Below are positions 6,133 to 8,967 of a DNA stretch of 8,967 nt, in pieces (position 1 is the stretch's first letter; each line of letters starts with the position of its first letter). The translations under genes and the position numbers were made by a program. Source of the DNA: CAMEON01 sp964427175 (lineage in GTDB: Bacteria > Bacillota > Clostridia > Oscillospirales > CAG-272). The stretch lies in NCBI GenBank assembly GCA_964427175.1, contig CAYRTP010000105.1:1-8967 (forward strand), read 5' to 3'. The notes under the pieces were generated by a model. The model worked only from the letters and a program-made list of their open reading frames with translations. It ran no database searches and was not told the origin of the DNA.

Positions 6133-7413
6133 ATGTTGGATATCAAGTATATCAAGGAAAATCCCGAAGAGGTAATTGCCCGTCTGCAGAAGAAGGGTAA
6201 GGATGCGAGAGAGGACATCGAGGCCATTCTGGCTCTGGATGCCGAGAGACGTGCTCTCATCATGGAGACCGAGACCATCAAGGCTGAGCAGAACAAGATG
6301 AACAAGCTCATTCCTCAGTATAAGAAGGAAGGGAAGGACGTTGCCGAAATCTTTGCCGAGATGAAGGCCATGTCCACCAAGGCCAAGGAGATCGACGAGA
6401 AGCTGAAGGCTGTTGAGGCCAAGAGCACCGATATTCTGCTGGGTCTGCCCAACCTGCCCGATGACGATCTGCTCCCCGGCGGCAAGGAGAATAACGAGCC
6501 TCTGCGTTACTGGGGCGAGCCCAGAAAGTTCGATTTCGAACCCAAGCATCACGTGGATCTCTGCACCGATCTGGGTCTGATCGATTACGATCGCGGCACC
6601 AAGCTGGCCGGTTCGGGCTTCTGGATCTACCGCGGTATGGGTGCTCGTCTGGAGTGGGCTCTGCTGAACTACTTCATTGACACCCACTTGGCTGACGGCT
6701 ACGAGCTGATCCTGCCTCCTCATATGCTGGAGTACGAGTGCGGTCTGACCGCCGGTCAGTTCCCCAAGTTCGCCGATGAGGTCTACAAGATCGAGAACCC
6801 CACCGACAACCGTATGCACTATATGCTCCCCACCGCCGAGGCCGCGCTGGCTTCTCTGTTCCGTAACGAGATCCTCACCGAGGCTGATCTGCCCAAGAAG
6901 CTGGTCTCCTACACTCCCTGCTTCCGCCGTGAGGCCGGTTCTTACCGTTCCGATGAGCGCGGTATGGTCCGCGGTCACCAGTTCAATAAGGTAGAAATGT
7001 TCCAGTACACCCTGCCCGAGCAGTCTGATGCCGCTTTCGACGAGCTGGTCACCAAGGCTGAGGCCCTGGTAGCAGGTCTGGGCTTCCACTTCCGTACTGT
7101 TAAGCTGGCCGCCGAGGACTGCTCCGCATCCATGGCCAGAACCTACGATATCGAGATCCAGATTCCTTCCATGAACGGTTACAAGGAGGTCTCCTCGGTA
7201 TCCAACGCCCGTGATTACCAGGCTCGCCGCGGTATGATCCGTGTCAAGAGAGCCAACGGTAAGACCGAGTACGTTCACACCCTCAACGGCTCCGGTCTGG
7301 CTACCAGCCGTATCCTGCCCGCTCTGGTTGAGCAGAATCAGAACGCTGACGGCAGTATCAACGTTCCCGACGTGCTGAAGAAGTACCTGGGTGTTGACGT
7401 GATCCGCAAGTAA
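6133..7413 (+). CDS. serS: Seryl-tRNA synthetase
   Basis: SerRS is a class II aminoacyl-tRNA synthetase that charges tRNA-Ser with serine (and tRNA-Sec where present). The 426-residue length is normal. Seen: an N-terminal lysine/glutamate-rich region (about 28-100) that would form the long antiparallel coiled-coil arm contacting the tRNA variable arm; the TAE serine-binding motif at 234-236; class II motif 2 at FRREAGSYRSDERG from F264; and motif 3 GSGLATSR at 386-393. AAAGGAA (6119-6125) precedes ATG 6133, and the gene starts 15 bp after parB, so cotranscription is likely. Lysine is nearly always AAG, and TTA, CTA and TCA codons are rare to absent, a pattern of highly expressed genes shared with nifJ. 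serS near parAB is a recurring arrangement in Clostridia. Confidence 0.98.
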   Translation: MLDIKYIKENPEEVIARLQKKGKDAREDIEAILALDAERRALIMETETIKAEQNKMNKLIPQYKKEGKDVAEIFAEMKAMSTKAKEIDEKLKAVEAKSTDILLGLPNLPDDDLLPGGKENNEPLRYWGEPRKFDFEPKHHVDLCTDLGLIDYDRGTKLAGSGFWIYRGMGARLEWALLNYFIDTHLADGYELILPPHMLEYECGLTAGQFPKFADEVYKIENPTDNRMHYMLPTAEAALASLFRNEILTEADLPKKLVSYTPCFRREAGSYRSDERGMVRGHQFNKVEMFQYTLPEQSDAAFDELVTKAEALVAGLGFHFRTVKLAAEDCSASMARTYDIEIQIPSMNGYKEVSSVSNARDYQARRGMIRVKRANGKTEYVHTLNGSGLATSRILPALVEQNQNADGSINVPDVLKKYLGVDVIRK

Positions 7414-7428
7414 GGAGGAAGGACTCCC

Positions 7429-8115
7429 ATGTGGTTGAACAAATTGCTTTATTCGTCAACGGGGGAGCCGTCACTTTTACAGGAGCTGTGGGAATACTTT
7501 GAAGGCAAATATTTCTCGGTGGATACGGGACGCTACGAGCATATCGAGCTGGGAACGGGGTCTCTCGTGACGCTGCAGAAAATCGTGCTGGGCATATTTG
7601 CCGGTATCATCATCGCCGCGGGCCTTGCCTGCTACGATAAAAATCGCCTAGGCGCATTCGTGCGCAAGCTGGTGAAGGAGCAGTGTCTGTGGCCGGATAA
7701 GGCGCAGACGCTGTCCGAACTGGGATTTCTGCGGAACGGCGGTGTGAAAGCCAGCCTCCGCAGTCCCAATAAGCTGGGAAAGATTGTTCGCTGCGTGGAA
7801 AAGGACGAGTATGAAAAGAAGGTCGAAGAAGCCAGGGCTGCCTACGTGGAGGAGCATGGCAACGATAAGGACTTTTTCATGCCCAACTACCGCATCGACT
7901 TCGAAAACGATCATTTCTATATCCCCGATGAGGAGCATTACAGAGCCGAGGTTCGCTTTGAGGAAAAGGGATCGGGCTGGCGCGCGTTCCTTCTGGTGGT
8001 CATTGTGTCCATCCTGGGTGCGGCGTTGGTCTGCTACCTGCTTCCCGATATGCTTCAGTTGGTGGATAATATGCTGGACATCATGAACGATAGCAACAAG
8101 TATCTGACCGAATAA
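7429..8115 (+). CDS. Two-helix membrane protein of unknown function
   Basis: I do not recognise this 228-residue protein. Two hydrophobic segments are clear: about 50-69 (IVLGIFAGIIIAAGLACY) and about 186-205 (AFLLVVIVSILGAALVCYLL). Between them lies a charged, probably soluble domain of about 115 residues, with a basic stretch right after the first helix (K71, R73, R79, K80, K83). It also has a lysine/glutamate-rich helix-like section near 120-145 and an aromatic, acidic part near 147-170. By the positive-inside rule the middle domain would be cytoplasmic and both ends outside. There is no cleavable signal peptide, lipobox or recognised catalytic motif. AAGGAGGAAGG begins at the serS stop codon and serves ATG 7429, so it is probably translated from the serS message. 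It differs from the single-helix DUF4446 protein often found near parB-serS in Clostridia. Confidence 0.85.
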   Translation: MWLNKLLYSSTGEPSLLQELWEYFEGKYFSVDTGRYEHIELGTGSLVTLQKIVLGIFAGIIIAAGLACYDKNRLGAFVRKLVKEQCLWPDKAQTLSELGFLRNGGVKASLRSPNKLGKIVRCVEKDEYEKKVEEARAAYVEEHGNDKDFFMPNYRIDFENDHFYIPDEEHYRAEVRFEEKGSGWRAFLLVVIVSILGAALVCYLLPDMLQLVDNMLDIMNDSNKYLTE

Positions 8116-8135
8116 TGGTTAAATTATTTTAACCA
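8116..8135. repeat. AT-rich inverted repeat between the membrane protein and the hydrolase
   Basis: TGGTTAAA (8116-8123) and TTTAACCA (8128-8135) form a perfect 8-bp inverted repeat around TTAT. It begins immediately after the upstream stop codon and fills most of the 36-bp spacer. No run of T follows and the stem is AT-rich, so it is a poor intrinsic terminator. It could be an operator for a dimeric regulator or a weak RNA hairpin near the start of the next gene. Confidence 0.5.
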
Positions 8136-8151
8136 CCTATCTGATAAAATC

Positions 8152-8862
8152 ATGAACAACACCAATCAAGCGGCCCGTCCTCTGATCGGCATTGCGCCCT
8201 CTCGGAGTGACATGGCGGCCTATATGAAGTTTACCTACATGAACGCGGTTTGGCGTGCGGGTGGTATGCCCGTTGTGCTGGCCTACACCACCGACCCCGA
8301 AAAACTGGCGGAATACGGCGAGATTTTGGACGGATTCCTCTTTTCGGGCGGCGTGGATGTGGATCCGGCCAAGTACGGTGAGGAGAAAAAGTTCGACAAC
8401 GTGAGCGTAGATGACCAGCGGGATGCCTTTGAGGAGGCCCTGTTCGGGGCGGTCTACCCCACGGGCAAGCCGATTCTGGGCATTTGCCGCGGGATTCAGT
8501 CCATCAATGTCTGGATGGGCGGTACTCTGCACCAGCACATCGACGGCCACGGACAGAGCGAGCCCGGACACGTCCGCACCCATCCCGTGACCATTTACGA
8601 GGGCAGTATGTTCCACAGGATCTGCGGCAAGACCTCGGTGATGGTCAACAGCTTCCACCACCAGGTGGTCAAGGACCTTGCCCCCGCCCTGGTGGCCGAC
8701 GCGGTCAACCCGGACGGCTACGTCGAGGCCGCCCATCAGCCCGACCACCGCTTCCTGTTCGCCGTCCAGTTCCACCCCGAAATCTACTGCGGGATGGAGG
8801 ACGACGACCACTCCTTAGCCATTTTTGAGGCCTTTGTGGGGGCTTGCAAGCGAGGGGAGTAG
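8152..8862 (+). CDS. Gamma-glutamyl-gamma-aminobutyrate hydrolase family protein (peptidase C26)
   Basis: The protein belongs to the class-I glutamine-amidotransferase-like hydrolases of the PuuD/peptidase C26 group, which cut gamma-glutamyl bonds; the true substrate cannot be told from sequence. It has 236 residues, near the family norm. Seen: RPLIGIAPS near the N-terminus, GFLFSGGVDVDPAKYGE, the nucleophile elbow GICRGIQ with C112, SFHHQ, and VQFHPE with H208 and E210 completing the Cys-His-Glu triad. All three catalytic residues are present. ATG 8152 is the only possible start in frame after the stop at 8113, and the family text starts within ten residues of it, yet no Shine-Dalgarno sequence precedes it. 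It is the last gene of the same-direction series. Either coupled reading from the upstream gene or unusual initiation is implied. Confidence 0.9.
   Translation: MNNTNQAARPLIGIAPSRSDMAAYMKFTYMNAVWRAGGMPVVLAYTTDPEKLAEYGEILDGFLFSGGVDVDPAKYGEEKKFDNVSVDDQRDAFEEALFGAVYPTGKPILGICRGIQSINVWMGGTLHQHIDGHGQSEPGHVRTHPVTIYEGSMFHRICGKTSVMVNSFHHQVVKDLAPALVADAVNPDGYVEAAHQPDHRFLFAVQFHPEIYCGMEDDDHSLAIFEAFVGACKRGE

Positions 8863-8967
<105 letters not shown>

Noticed and set aside
4423..7278. A 951-residue protein on the minus strand
   Set aside because: It is antisense in codon register to parA, parB and serS, which are all certain genes. Its composition shows no recognisable domain and no ribosome site was seen.
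8061..8069. DnaA-box-like GGTGGATAA
   Set aside because: One mismatch to the box (TGTGGATAA), a single occurrence and inside a coding region; no cluster of boxes or unwinding element, so no origin is called in this window.
8142..8150. Extended -10-like TGATAAAAT just before the C26 hydrolase
   Set aside because: No -35 at a fitting distance, and initiation would fall inside the coding sequence after the ATG.

Overview
The window looks like chromosomal DNA from an anaerobic, gut-type Clostridia (Bacillota), most like an Oscillospiraceae/Ruminococcaceae lineage. The basis is a large pyruvate:ferredoxin oxidoreductase gene, AGGAGG-type ribosome binding sites, moderate-to-high GC coding DNA with AT-rich spacers, Bacillus-type parS sites, and a mnmG-rsmG-parA-parB-serS order. 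In Bacillota that order is typical of origin-proximal DNA. The lineage is inferred; no marker here fixes the genus. The homopolymer-rich right edge suggests that the window ends at a contig end.

Layout. Bases 1-1308 (minus strand) hold the N-terminal 436 codons of nifJ, cut by the window edge. A 279-bp spacer carries two divergent sigma-A-type promoters, one for nifJ and one for mnmG, plus a hairpin and a 10-bp tandem repeat. On the plus strand come mnmG (tRNA wobble-uridine modification) and rsmG (16S rRNA m7G methyltransferase), which form a tight pair. Next is a 230-bp non-coding segment with five parS-like sites in 136 bp, followed by a strong extended -10 promoter driving parA (soj). Then come parB (spo0J), serS, a two-helix membrane protein of unknown function, and a class-I glutamine-amidotransferase-like hydrolase of the peptidase C26 family. 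The last ~80 bases are low complexity (11 G in a row, later 35 A in a row).

How the genes work together. ParB should load at the parS cluster as a CTP-dependent clamp and spread, while ParA ATPase on the nucleoid helps separate and position origins. The cluster lies just upstream of the parA promoter, so the same nucleoprotein complex may also affect parAB(-serS) transcription. mnmG, rsmG and serS serve translation. nifJ serves central anaerobic carbon and electron metabolism and appears independently transcribed.

I found no mobile element, CRISPR array, tRNA, rRNA or defence system. The most notable non-coding feature is the dense, graded parS array. The least understood gene is the two-helix membrane protein after serS. 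I see no clearly new biological system in this window.
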